A stretch of DNA of 27,874 bases from CAZLYK01 sp964563495. GTDB lineage: Bacteria; Acidobacteriota; Blastocatellia; RBC074. Shown here one piece after another: positions 1 to 7,566 of the stretch. Location: NCBI GenBank assembly GCA_964563495.1, contig CAZLYK010000068.1, positions 1-27,874 on the forward strand. Reading direction: 5' to 3'. The notes beneath the pieces were generated by a model. The model was given only the letters and a program-made list of their open reading frames with translations, did no database searches and was not told the DNA's origin. Position 1 is the first letter of the stretch. Every line of letters starts with the position of its first letter. A program made the position numbers and the translations under genes.

Positions 1-21
1 TGTTTATTTGAATGAGAAGAA

Positions 22-64
22 AATAGACGGGATTGACAGGATTCTTGCAGGATTAAACAGGATT
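22..64 (+). repeat. half-copy of the GACAGGATT palindromic repeat family (copy 1)
   Basis: This stretch begins with AATAGAC and continues with ACGGGATT, ACAGGATT, GCAGGATT and AACAGGATT modules. It matches one arm of the long inverted repeats at 14374, 22902 and elsewhere. No matching second arm follows it, so it is a half element. It lies directly in front of the VWFA gene, and its last AGGA (59-62) is 5 nt from the ATG at 68, so the repeat may supply that gene's ribosome binding site. An open frame from a TTG at 8 would translate the repeat into the N-terminus of the protein, but this looks accidental. Confidence 0.8.
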
Positions 65-1081
65 ATGATGCTGAGCCCAATACTGATCATCCTCATGCTG
101 CTGATCTGCCCACAGCCGAGGGCTCAAAACCGTCCATCGCCGCCATCGCGGCCATCGCCGGAGGATAATCGACAGGAAGTAATCAAGCTCAACACCAATC
201 TGGTGGTGATCGACGCCCAGGTCCTCAACCGCAAGAGTGGCGAGATCATCAACGGGTTGAAAGCCGAAGATTTCGTCTTATCCGAAGACGGAGTCAAACA
301 GGAGATCACTCACTTCAGCCAGGACAAACTGTCGCTCTCGGTCATGCTGCTGATCGATTTGAGCGGCAGCGTCAACCCGGTGCTCATGCATATTCGCGAC
401 GGCGCACTGACCGCTCTGGGCCGGCTCAAAGACGCGGATGAAGTCGCGGTCATGGCGTTCTCCTCCTCAACCCAGCTGGTACAGGACTTTACCAAAGACA
501 GGAATGAGGTGGTCGAGAAGATCGGGCGGATCGAGCGAACGCCGGTCATCGGCCAGGGATCGTCTCTCTTTCTGGGCATGCTCGACGCCGCCCGCCACAT
601 GAATAAAGCAAGCAATCCGTCCAGCCGGCGGGTAATCGTGGTGATCACGGACAATGTCGCCTGGGACTACTATGGTTACGGGATTACCGAAAAAGAGGTC
701 GCCGATCAAATCACCGAATCCGGCAGCATGGTCTGCGGGCTGATTGTCGAAGGGTCGCTCTCGAAGGCCGAGAAGATGTTTCGTCGCGGACGGGATGGAA
801 AGGATATCTACCGGCGCAGGATGAAGATCGACCCGTTTGCCGAACAGACAGGTGGAGAGCTCATGATCACGCCGAGCCTGGAGATTACCGCGCGGCTGAG
901 CCAGTTGATCGATCACCTGCGGACGCGCTACAGCCTGGGCTTCAGCCCAAGACGAGAGCAGAGCGACGGGACTTTCCGCCAGATCAACCTGACCCTTATA
1001 CCCGCCACCCAAAAACGACTGGGCGATGTCGTGATCAGGACCAAACAGGGATATTTCGCCGGGAAAAACAGACAGGATTGA
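65..1081 (+). CDS. secreted VWFA-domain protein, acidobacterial type
   Basis: Predicted exported protein of about 338 residues with a von Willebrand factor A fold. Such proteins usually bind ligands or proteins through a metal ion. I chose the ATG at 65 (68 is equally possible) because the following residues form a clean signal peptide, MMLSPILIILMLLICPQPRAQ. The upstream in-frame TTG at 8 would only add residues translated from the repeat at 22-64. A proline-rich linker follows the signal peptide. Next comes a short N-terminal domain with the pattern 'NTNLVVIDAQV...GLKAEDFVLSEDG', typical of the VWFA-related Acidobacteria family. The MIDAS motif DLSGS is intact at about residue 98. The last codons (encoding KNRQD) and the stop lie inside another degenerate repeat copy at 1066-1092, so the C-terminus may have been altered by a repeat insertion. 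The ligand is unknown, and no partner gene is visible beside it. Confidence 0.85.
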   Translation: MMLSPILIILMLLICPQPRAQNRPSPPSRPSPEDNRQEVIKLNTNLVVIDAQVLNRKSGEIINGLKAEDFVLSEDGVKQEITHFSQDKLSLSVMLLIDLSGSVNPVLMHIRDGALTALGRLKDADEVAVMAFSSSTQLVQDFTKDRNEVVEKIGRIERTPVIGQGSSLFLGMLDAARHMNKASNPSSRRVIVVITDNVAWDYYGYGITEKEVADQITESGSMVCGLIVEGSLSKAEKMFRRGRDGKDIYRRRMKIDPFAEQTGGELMITPSLEITARLSQLIDHLRTRYSLGFSPRREQSDGTFRQINLTLIPATQKRLGDVVIRTKQGYFAGKNRQD

Positions 1082-1092
1082 GCAGGAATCCG
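1066..1092 (+). repeat. degenerate half-copy of the palindromic repeat family (copy 2)
   Basis: The stretch contains AACAGACAGGATTGAGCAGG, which resembles the arm of the repeat family. It has the same orientation as copy 1 and overlaps the stop codon (TGA 1079-1081) of the VWFA gene. No second arm is visible. The assignment rests on similarity to the well-preserved copies and is less certain than the others. Confidence 0.55.
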
Positions 1093-1223
1093 GTCAGGTC
1101 GGTGACGCTCGGTTGGGAATATACTCCTTTACCGCACATGTCAGTTGTTTGTGCCCGCCACTTTACGGCCTGTTCGGTAGCCGCTATACTCCAGTTGTCA
1201 CCAAAAAGAAGCAGGTTACCGCT

Positions 1224-1484
1224 ATGGCAGTTACAATTTCTCTTCCTGAATCAATTGAGCGGCTACTCCGTGAAGAATGGGGCAATTTGGATCGCAAGGC
1301 GCTTGAAGCGCTCGCGATCGAGTGCTACCGGTCTGAAGTGTTGAGCGCAGGACAAGTCGCCGAACTTCTGGGCCTGTCTATCATTGAGACGGAAGCCTTC
1401 CTGAAGGAGCACGGAGTTGATCTGCTCTTGACTGTTGAAGATTTCGAGCACGACCAGGAAGTATTATCGCGATCTCGTCAATGA
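1224..1484 (+). CDS. UPF0175 family protein, probable antitoxin of a TA pair
   Basis: A protein of 86 residues starting MAVTISLPESIERLLREEW. The pattern of a short beta strand, 'LPESIE', a helical 'ALEALAIECYRSEVLS' and then 'GQVAELLGLS...TEAFLKEHGV' is that of the UPF0175 family, small DNA-binding-like proteins with a helix-turn-helix-like C-terminal half. They are often found beside DUF3368 PIN proteins. The frame is open from 1113, but the ATG at 1224 fits the family start and follows a modest GCAGG site. It overlaps the next gene by 4 nt (ATGA), which suggests translational coupling. The antitoxin role is inferred from family and neighbour; it has not been shown directly. Confidence 0.8.
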   Translation: MAVTISLPESIERLLREEWGNLDRKALEALAIECYRSEVLSAGQVAELLGLSIIETEAFLKEHGVDLLLTVEDFEHDQEVLSRSRQ

Positions 1485-1957
1485 TCATTGTTTCCAACAC
1501 CACGCCTCTCCATTACCTCATTCTGATCGGCCACCAACAGTTGCTTCACACCCGGTATCAACGCATCATAATCCCTCAAGCGATAGTCACGGAATTAATG
1601 AGACCGGAAACCCCAGAAGAAGTTCTCCAATGGGTTTCCTCACCCCCTTCCTGGATAGAAGTGCGATCCCCAAAAGCGATTGATCAAACCTTGAATTTAG
1701 GTGTTGGTGAAATAGCCGCAATTTCTCTCGCAATGGAGTTGAAAGCGGATCACATTTTGCTCGACGATAAAAAAGCACGAAATGCGGCTCTGGCGCGTGG
1801 TCTGAGTGTCGTGGGAACGCTCAACATTCTGACCGCTGCGGCTGAGCAAGGGTTGATCGACCTCCCTGAGGCAATCAACCTTTTGCGTAATACGAATTTT
1901 CGCGCATCTGAGTCTTTGCTTCGGGAAATTTTGAGTCGCGATGCAATGAGAAAATGA
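1481..1957 (+). CDS. DUF3368-like PIN-domain protein, probable toxin nuclease
   Basis: A protein of 158 residues with the layout of PIN-domain ribonucleases of the DUF3368/COG2405 group. It opens with IIVSNTTPLHYL (Asn6 where many PIN domains have the first catalytic Asp; Asn at this place is also seen in this subfamily). Further acidic positions follow at Glu38 in VTEL, Glu77 in GVGEIAAISLA and Asp95-Asp96 in ILLDDKKAR. The start overlaps the stop of the UPF0175 gene, so the two are co-transcribed. The likely role is a toxin that cleaves RNA and is held in check by the upstream partner. The AT-rich stretch 1958-2195 after it separates it from the restriction island. Function is inferred from family and context. 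Confidence 0.82.
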   Translation: MIIVSNTTPLHYLILIGHQQLLHTRYQRIIIPQAIVTELMRPETPEEVLQWVSSPPSWIEVRSPKAIDQTLNLGVGEIAAISLAMELKADHILLDDKKARNAALARGLSVVGTLNILTAAAEQGLIDLPEAINLLRNTNFRASESLLREILSRDAMRK

Positions 1958-2078
1958 TATTATCTGGGTACATCGGACAGCTATCAGGTCCGTATCGCGC
2001 AAAACCTATCTTTCCTCTCCCGTTTCAGAGTGTTAATTAATTTTTCTTGCCACGTCGGATTATTGTGAATATGATAAT

Positions 2079-2098
2079 GAATGAGTCGGTTCTCATTC
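2079..2098. promoter_or_regulatory. inverted repeat in the leader of the helicase/RM operon
   Basis: GAATGAG, six bases, then CTCATTC: perfect 7-bp arms. It lies about 15 bp upstream of the candidate -35 box at 2113. It could be an operator or simply a small hairpin. The evidence is only the symmetry and the position. Confidence 0.35.
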
Positions 2099-2112
2099 CT
2101 TGAGGATCGACC

Positions 2113-2141
2113 TTGAAAGAAAGTTGCAAACGGGCATTATA
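2113..2141 (+). promoter_or_regulatory. candidate sigma70 promoter of the helicase/RM operon
   Basis: TTGAAA at 2113-2118 and ATTATA at 2136-2141 are 17 bp apart, in an AT-rich region ahead of a four-gene plus-strand operon. The helicase ATG at 2196 has its own TGAGG ribosome site at 2184-2188. The match to the sigma70 consensus is fair and untested. Confidence 0.4.
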
Positions 2142-2148
2142 TTGCAAC
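2123..2148. promoter_or_regulatory. candidate operator: inverted repeat GTTGCAA-N12-TTGCAAC
   Basis: Perfect 7-bp arms (2123-2129 and 2142-2148) bracket the candidate -10 box. A dimeric repressor bound here would block the promoter. No regulator gene with an obvious match lies in the operon itself; the UPF0175 protein upstream is one possible candidate. This is inference from symmetry and position. Confidence 0.4.
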
Positions 2149-2195
2149 CACGCATACCTTTTCTGTAATCTGCCCCAGCACAATGAGGCCACCCC

Positions 2196-4787
2196 ATGCC
2201 GCAAACCATCAGCCTGGAATTGCTCTGGCAGAAGTCGGGTTTTAATCCGAACGACAATCAAAAAGCGGCGATCTTACACACCGGCGGGCCGCTCTTTTTG
2301 CCGGCTGGGCCCGGATCAGGGAAAACTCGTGTGCTGCTGTGGCGCACGCTCAATCTGATCGTTTTTCACGAAATAAATCCGGAAGAGATCTTCCTCAGCA
2401 CTTTCACCGAAAAGGCCGCGTTTCAGCTCAAACAAGGACTGCAGAGCCTGCTCGGAGTCGTCACCAATCTAACCGGTCATCCTTTCGACCTCTCAAAGAT
2501 GTATTTGGGGACGGTGCATTCGAATTGCCAGAAACTGCTGGCTGACCGGCGCTTCTCTGAAAATCGCACGCGCTCGTCGCAACCTGTTCTACTTGATGAA
2601 CTCGATCAGTTTCTGTTGCTCAACAACACACGCAATCTGAGGCTGTTGCTGGACCTGGCGGAAATCAAAGGCGTCGAGCAGATCAATGATTTTTTCGGCA
2701 TCAAGCTGCGAACCGGCGAACCGTCCCCGTCCAAATTCAACGCCGTTACCAACTGTATCAGCCTTTTTAACCGATTGTCAGACGAGGATGCCCATCCGGA
2801 CACGATCCGGCCGAGAGCGGACGACGAACGTCTACAGAAGCTGATCGACATGTACTCGTATTACCGGACGAAGCTAGATTCCACTTCACAAACCGACTTT
2901 TCCCTACTACAACAGAAAGCTTATGAGATGCTGGAAAAGTCGCCCGCCGCCGGAACGATCTTCAAACACGTCATCATCGATGAATATCAGGACACAAATA
3001 CGATACAGGAAAAGATATTCTTCAAACTTGCCGGCGGCCTCCGGAATTTTTGCGTGGTGGGCGATGATGATCAGGCGCTTTATCGATTCCGAGGTGCGAC
3101 GGTTGAAAACTTCGTTGAATTCCCAATGCGGTGTGAAAAGCATTTAGGTTGCCGGCCGAAAGCGATTCCGCTCAACGTCAATTACCGTTCGCGCAATCGC
3201 ATCGTCAGCTTTTATAAGGACTTCATCGAACTCGGAAATTGGGCGAAGAATGGCGGCGGCGATTATCGCATCGCCGATAAAAATATCACCGCTCATAGCC
3301 AGGATCTTGAGATTTCCGTCGTCGCCACATCGAATGTAAAGCCGGACGATGTCAATAATGAGATCGTTTCGCTGGTCAGATCACTGAAAAATTCCGGCAA
3401 GATCCAAGATTACAGCCAGATCGCGTTTCTTTTCCCTTCCGTCAAAGCCCCGACCGCTTTGCGGATGAAGAACGCGCTCGAAGACGCAGGGCTGAAGGTT
3501 TACGCTCCGCGCGCCGGGCGTTTTCTGGAAGTGGACGAAGCCGTAGACATCTTCAGCATCTTTTTGCTGATCTTCGGCAAGCCGGATAAAGGTGAATTTT
3601 CCGGGATTGATTATAACGATTTCCACGATTGGTTGGACAATTGCCTTGTCAGAGGCAGGGAATTAAGCAAACGCGATAAAGTGTTAGCGCAATACGTAAA
3701 TGAGCGCCGCGCCGAAATCGAAACGACGCTGAATGATTACCGGGCGCTGATTAAAGTCGCCGCGAATAATGGCTGGCAGCTTGATGAAGAGTACGACATC
3801 GACCGGATGATGCGAAAGTTGCAATCCGCCACCGGTCTTTCAAAAGCCGCGGTGAAGAATCTTTCTAACGCTTATTTCCTGCGAATCATCCGCGAGCGCA
3901 AGGCGCAAGGAAATCCGTTCACTTTGAATTACATCATCAACTCTGCGACCTCGCTTGACTGGAACGTCCTCGATCTATTTTACCGCGTCTGCGGTTTCGA
4001 TCATTTTAAGGCGATGTTCGACATTGCCGAGCGCGGCGAGGATGAAGGACCGGTCTGCAACCTCGGATTGATCACACAGTATCTGGCGCGGTTCCTCGAT
4101 GAATTTTCTTCGATCATCACGGCCTCTTATTTGAATGAAGAAAAGTTCCAGCGGGTATTTTTCCTATCTTATATATATGCGCTCTTTCGTCGCGGCGAGT
4201 CCGAATACGAAGACGTGGACGATCCATTCCCGAAAGGCCGCATTCCATTCCTGACGATTCACCAGTCGAAGGGGCTTGAATTCCCGGTCGTCGTTTTAGG
4301 CAATGCCGGAAAGCGCAATAACGGGCCGCAACAGATCGAAGAGATCGTTCGCCCGCTGCTCGATCGCGAGGGCGAGCCGCTCGACCGCAGCGTGGACTTC
4401 GATATTCAGCGGATGTTCTATGTGGCGTTGTCGCGAGCCCAGAACCTGCTGGTGATCTGTCATCCGAAGGGACAAGGAATCCCAACTCATGCACATTTCA
4501 AGGCGATGCTCGACAAAAAGTTTCCGCGCCTTCCGGATTTCGATCTCTCGCCCGTTTCCAAAGCGAAGGTCAAAGACGACGATCTGCCGCGAACATATTC
4601 ATACACAGGAGATTATCTTTTGTTTCAGAAGTGCCCGCGCCAGTACATGATCTTTCGGAAATATGGTTTCGTGGCCTCGCGATCGCAGATGCAATTCTTC
4701 GGCAATGTGGTTCATTCCACGATTGAAGATTTGCATCAATTCCTGATTGCTCGGCGTGAAAAGAAAGCGAGGGGGGCGACCAGATGA
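2196..4787 (+). CDS. UvrD/AddB-like SF1 helicase with the start of a C-terminal nuclease domain
   Basis: A superfamily 1A DNA helicase of 863 residues that would unwind DNA using ATP. Motifs in order are: Walker A GPGSGKT (38-44, Lys43), motif II IDEYQDTN (261-268), motif III VVGDDDQALYRFRGA (from 287), motif IV NYRSRNRIV (329), motif V TIHQSKGLEF (687) and motif VI RMFYVALSRA (739). After the motor the chain enters a RecB/AddB-type nuclease domain, with YLLFQKCPRQY (Cys813) and GNVVHSTIEDLH (His840), and then stops. The remaining part of that domain is encoded by the next ORF, which starts in the ATGA overlap at 4784. A run of six G at 4771-4776 sits just before the stop; one added G would fuse both ORFs into a protein of about 1169 residues, close to the length of AddB. 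The start at 2196 has a good TGAGG site. It is the first gene of a four-gene operon with mod and res. It could alternatively be a repair helicase, but the context favours defence. Confidence 0.9.
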   Translation: MPQTISLELLWQKSGFNPNDNQKAAILHTGGPLFLPAGPGSGKTRVLLWRTLNLIVFHEINPEEIFLSTFTEKAAFQLKQGLQSLLGVVTNLTGHPFDLSKMYLGTVHSNCQKLLADRRFSENRTRSSQPVLLDELDQFLLLNNTRNLRLLLDLAEIKGVEQINDFFGIKLRTGEPSPSKFNAVTNCISLFNRLSDEDAHPDTIRPRADDERLQKLIDMYSYYRTKLDSTSQTDFSLLQQKAYEMLEKSPAAGTIFKHVIIDEYQDTNTIQEKIFFKLAGGLRNFCVVGDDDQALYRFRGATVENFVEFPMRCEKHLGCRPKAIPLNVNYRSRNRIVSFYKDFIELGNWAKNGGGDYRIADKNITAHSQDLEISVVATSNVKPDDVNNEIVSLVRSLKNSGKIQDYSQIAFLFPSVKAPTALRMKNALEDAGLKVYAPRAGRFLEVDEAVDIFSIFLLIFGKPDKGEFSGIDYNDFHDWLDNCLVRGRELSKRDKVLAQYVNERRAEIETTLNDYRALIKVAANNGWQLDEEYDIDRMMRKLQSATGLSKAAVKNLSNAYFLRIIRERKAQGNPFTLNYIINSATSLDWNVLDLFYRVCGFDHFKAMFDIAERGEDEGPVCNLGLITQYLARFLDEFSSIITASYLNEEKFQRVFFLSYIYALFRRGESEYEDVDDPFPKGRIPFLTIHQSKGLEFPVVVLGNAGKRNNGPQQIEEIVRPLLDREGEPLDRSVDFDIQRMFYVALSRAQNLLVICHPKGQGIPTHAHFKAMLDKKFPRLPDFDLSPVSKAKVKDDDLPRTYSYTGDYLLFQKCPRQYMIFRKYGFVASRSQMQFFGNVVHSTIEDLHQFLIARREKKARGATR
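4771..4787 (+). other. six-G tract and ATGA overlap: possible frameshift or re-initiation site
   Basis: GGGGGG at 4771-4776 is followed 7 nt later by ATGA, where the helicase stop and the nuclease start overlap. In the nuclease frame the last upstream stop is a TGA at 4757-4759, so the G tract lies within the short zone open in both frames. Ribosomal slippage, phase variation, a sequencing indel or ordinary termination-reinitiation could each join or uncouple the two products. Confidence 0.6.
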
Positions 4788-5707
4788 ACCGAAGCCCGAA
4801 AGAAGTGGAGTTTCCGGATCAAGAGCCGGCGATTGACGAGCTTACAGAAGAGGAAATGGAATCACTGATCGGAGAATTTTTCGAATCGAACTATGAGCGT
4901 CTGCGATTGGAAGGTGGGCACGCGCTGACACCCCATGTCAAAAAGGCCGCGCTCGATCAGGTCTTGCATTACTGGCGCAAGCTGCGCAACGTCGCCGAAA
5001 GCGTTACCAACACGGAAGTCAAGCTGACTCTGCCGGAGCAGACAACTCCCGATGGCCGCCGGTTCACCCTCGAAGGCGTCGTCGACATCGTCCGCGAAGA
5101 CGACCGGACGGTGATGTATGACATCAAAACTCACGATCCGGATTACGTTCGCGCCAATTTGGGGATGTATGAAAAACAGCTCAACGTCTACGCGCACATC
5201 TGGCAGGGGCTTCGCGGTCAGCCACTAGATCAAACGGCTATCATCGCCACGGCTTTTCCCGAAACGCTGCGAGACGCAATTAATTCCGGAAGTCAGACGG
5301 TAATCGCCCGCGAGCTTGAAAAATGGGAGCCTTTGATAGACATTCCCATATCCCAATCTCATGTAGAAGACACGATTCGCGAATTCGGCGAAGTCGTCGA
5401 TGCGATCGAATGCAGGCAGTTCGCGCCGCCGCCGGTCGAGCGGCTGCAGTCGAGGCTCGATAATACGCGACAGCTTTACGCCACGCGCATCTGCCGGAAC
5501 TGCGACGCGCGCTTTTCCTGCTCGTCGTATCGAAATTATGCTTATGCTTCCGGCAACAGAACAGATTTCCAATTCAGTCAATATTTCAATGATTGGGGCA
5601 GTGAAGCGGATCGCAGCGAACGGATCGCCGTGACGCTGGAAGTCTCGCGAACGATCGATGAGCTTGAAAGGAATATCGAACCAATTCGAACCACCGATGC
5701 CGATTGA
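4784..5707 (+). CDS. PD-(D/E)XK nuclease, C-terminal half of an AddB/Cas4-like iron-sulphur nuclease
   Basis: A protein of 307 residues carrying the catalytic core of a RecB-family nuclease. It has LEGVVDIV (Asp101), the key YDIKT (Asp113, Lys115) and the QLNVYAHI helix (Gln132, Tyr136). Near the end lies CRNCDARFSC, with cysteines at 237, 240 and 246 in the C-x2-C-x5-C spacing known for the iron-sulphur cluster of AddB. The fourth ligand of such clusters normally lies N-terminal to the nuclease core, and a candidate (Cys813, CPRQY) is encoded at the end of the helicase ORF. The two ORFs therefore read like one domain split in two. The start is the ATG in the ATGA overlap. The gene end overlaps the mod start region. 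Expected activity is cutting DNA strands unwound by the helicase. Whether it works as a separate subunit or as a fusion is open. Confidence 0.85.
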   Translation: MNRSPKEVEFPDQEPAIDELTEEEMESLIGEFFESNYERLRLEGGHALTPHVKKAALDQVLHYWRKLRNVAESVTNTEVKLTLPEQTTPDGRRFTLEGVVDIVREDDRTVMYDIKTHDPDYVRANLGMYEKQLNVYAHIWQGLRGQPLDQTAIIATAFPETLRDAINSGSQTVIARELEKWEPLIDIPISQSHVEDTIREFGEVVDAIECRQFAPPPVERLQSRLDNTRQLYATRICRNCDARFSCSSYRNYAYASGNRTDFQFSQYFNDWGSEADRSERIAVTLEVSRTIDELERNIEPIRTTDAD

Positions 5708-7556
5708 AAAACTGAAACCGACATTTTCCCTGGAATCCGAAAGAATCGAAGCCCTCAAACAGATCATCCCCGAAGCTTTCGCCGATGGAAAGATCAATTG
5801 GGAGACGCTGAAAGAGCTGTTCGCGCCCAATCTCGAAGACGAATCCGAAGACGCGGAGCATTTCGGATTGAATTGGCCGGGCAAGCGGCAGGCCCGTCGT
5901 CTTGCGTCGATGCCGAGCAAAGGAACGCTCGTCCCTGTCCCCGGCGAAGGCGTCAATGAAGACACAACGCAGAACATCTTTATCGAAGGCGACAACCTGG
6001 AAGCCCTCAAGCTGCTGCAGAAGAGCTATGCCGGCCGCATCAAGATGATCTACATCGACCCACCATACAACACCGGCAATGATTTCATTTATAAAGACGA
6101 TTATTCCGAACCGCTTGAGAGCTATCTAAAACGAACCGGGCAGGCTGATGAGGAAGGCAAGCTGCTTGTTTCAAACACGAAGGCGGATGGAAGGTTTCAT
6201 TCGAATTGGCTGAGTATGATGTATCCACGGTTGACACTGGCAAAGACACTTTTAAGAGAAGACGGTGTTATTTTTATTAGTATCGATGATCGTGAAGTGC
6301 ACAATCTAAGAGCCATGATGAATGAAATGTTTGGGGAAGAGAATTTTCTGGCTGCAATTGTATGGCAAAAGCGTATATCACCAGATAATGATGAGAGACA
6401 TATTACTGCGACGCACGATTATGTCATCTGTTACTCAAAGAATGCCGAATCCACACCGATAAAGGGATTCTCTCGTTCTTCCATTCAGGACGATAGATAT
6501 GACAATCCTGACAATGACCCACGCGGACCCTGGACGTCGTCTGACCTTACGAGGAGGGAATACAGAGAGAGAGATTTTTATAAGATTAAATTGCCCAGTG
6601 GCAGATATGTTGAGCCTTCCAGAGGAAGAAGTTGGAGTATACCCAAGGAGAATTTTGATGAACTTGTAAAAGACAATCGCGTATGGTTTGGACCTGACGG
6701 CGATTCAATGCCAAGGCGAAAAAGATTTCTTTCAGAAGTGGGAGAAAGAATTGTGCCTGTAACTTGGTGGTCTCGTGAACTTTCTTCAGATAACCAAACT
6801 GGTAAACGCGAAGTGAAATCATTATTTCTTGAAATGAACGATGTTTTTGAAAACCCCAAACCGCTAACTTTACTTAAAACAATAATCAGTATTTCAACGA
6901 AAAATGATGATTTTATTCTCGATTTTTTTGGAGGCACTGGTACCACAGCTCACGCAATCTTTGAGCAAAATAAAATAGATTCATCTAGCAGAAGGTTTAT
7001 AGTTGTTCAGATTCCTGAAGAAACGAAAACGCCTGATTTCCCCACAATTGCGTCAATTACCAAAGAACGAATAAGACGGTCGATTCATAAAGTCCAGGAA
7101 ACAGAAGATAATGATATAGAGTCCGGTATCTTAGAATTCGATTTAGGATTCAAATCCTATAAGCTCGCTACTTCTTTATTCAATGCTTGGCGAGATGTAC
7201 CATCAGACGCTGACCTTCAACAAATGCAACTCACCTTTGAGAACCAGCAGTCACCGCTCATTGAAGGTTGGAAGGAGAGCAATGTCCTCACTGAAATCCT
7301 CCTGCTCGAAGGCTTCCCACTCCATTCAAAAATAACAAAGGACGAAACGTTCAATCGGAACAAGGTCTTTCGGATCGAATCGGACTTTTGCGCGCACCGG
7401 CTCTTCGTTTCGCTCGATGCCGATATCTTTGAAGAGACGATCAGACAGGTGACTGAATTGCCGAAGGAAGATGTTTTCATCTGTCTGGACAGCGGGCTTT
7501 CGGATACCGACAAGACTACTCTCGACGACAATCACCTGAACTCGAAGACGATCTGA
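5697..7556 (+). CDS. mod: type III restriction-modification DNA methyltransferase (Mod)
   Basis: An adenine-specific DNA methyltransferase of about 619 residues from the ATG at 5697; an in-frame ATG at 5658 would add 13 residues. Neither has a strong ribosome site, and both overlap the nuclease gene, so translational coupling is likely. The catalytic motif DPPYNTG comes first (Asp121 from this start, after IFIEGDNLEALKLLQKSYAGRIKMIY). The AdoMet-binding motif DFFGGTGTT comes later, at about residue 409. This motif order is that of beta-class Mod subunits such as EcoP15I, and the length is close to the family norm. The middle part, roughly 6240-7200, is far richer in A+T than the flanks: counting gave 30% GC at 6841-6900 against 67% at 5881-5940. 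This suggests replacement of the target recognition region. Mod would set the sequence specificity of the system and guide Res. Confidence 0.93.
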   Translation: MPIEKLKPTFSLESERIEALKQIIPEAFADGKINWETLKELFAPNLEDESEDAEHFGLNWPGKRQARRLASMPSKGTLVPVPGEGVNEDTTQNIFIEGDNLEALKLLQKSYAGRIKMIYIDPPYNTGNDFIYKDDYSEPLESYLKRTGQADEEGKLLVSNTKADGRFHSNWLSMMYPRLTLAKTLLREDGVIFISIDDREVHNLRAMMNEMFGEENFLAAIVWQKRISPDNDERHITATHDYVICYSKNAESTPIKGFSRSSIQDDRYDNPDNDPRGPWTSSDLTRREYRERDFYKIKLPSGRYVEPSRGRSWSIPKENFDELVKDNRVWFGPDGDSMPRRKRFLSEVGERIVPVTWWSRELSSDNQTGKREVKSLFLEMNDVFENPKPLTLLKTIISISTKNDDFILDFFGGTGTTAHAIFEQNKIDSSSRRFIVVQIPEETKTPDFPTIASITKERIRRSIHKVQETEDNDIESGILEFDLGFKSYKLATSLFNAWRDVPSDADLQQMQLTFENQQSPLIEGWKESNVLTEILLLEGFPLHSKITKDETFNRNKVFRIESDFCAHRLFVSLDADIFEETIRQVTELPKEDVFICLDSGLSDTDKTTLDDNHLNSKTI

Positions 7557-7566
7557 ACAATACTCA

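Noticed and set aside
8..64. TTG start at 8 for the VWFA protein
   Set aside because: It would translate the dispersed repeat; a clean signal peptide begins at 65/68.
1078..1344. 88-codon plus-strand frame before the UPF0175 gene
   Set aside because: It overlaps the better-supported UPF0175 frame and resembles no known protein.
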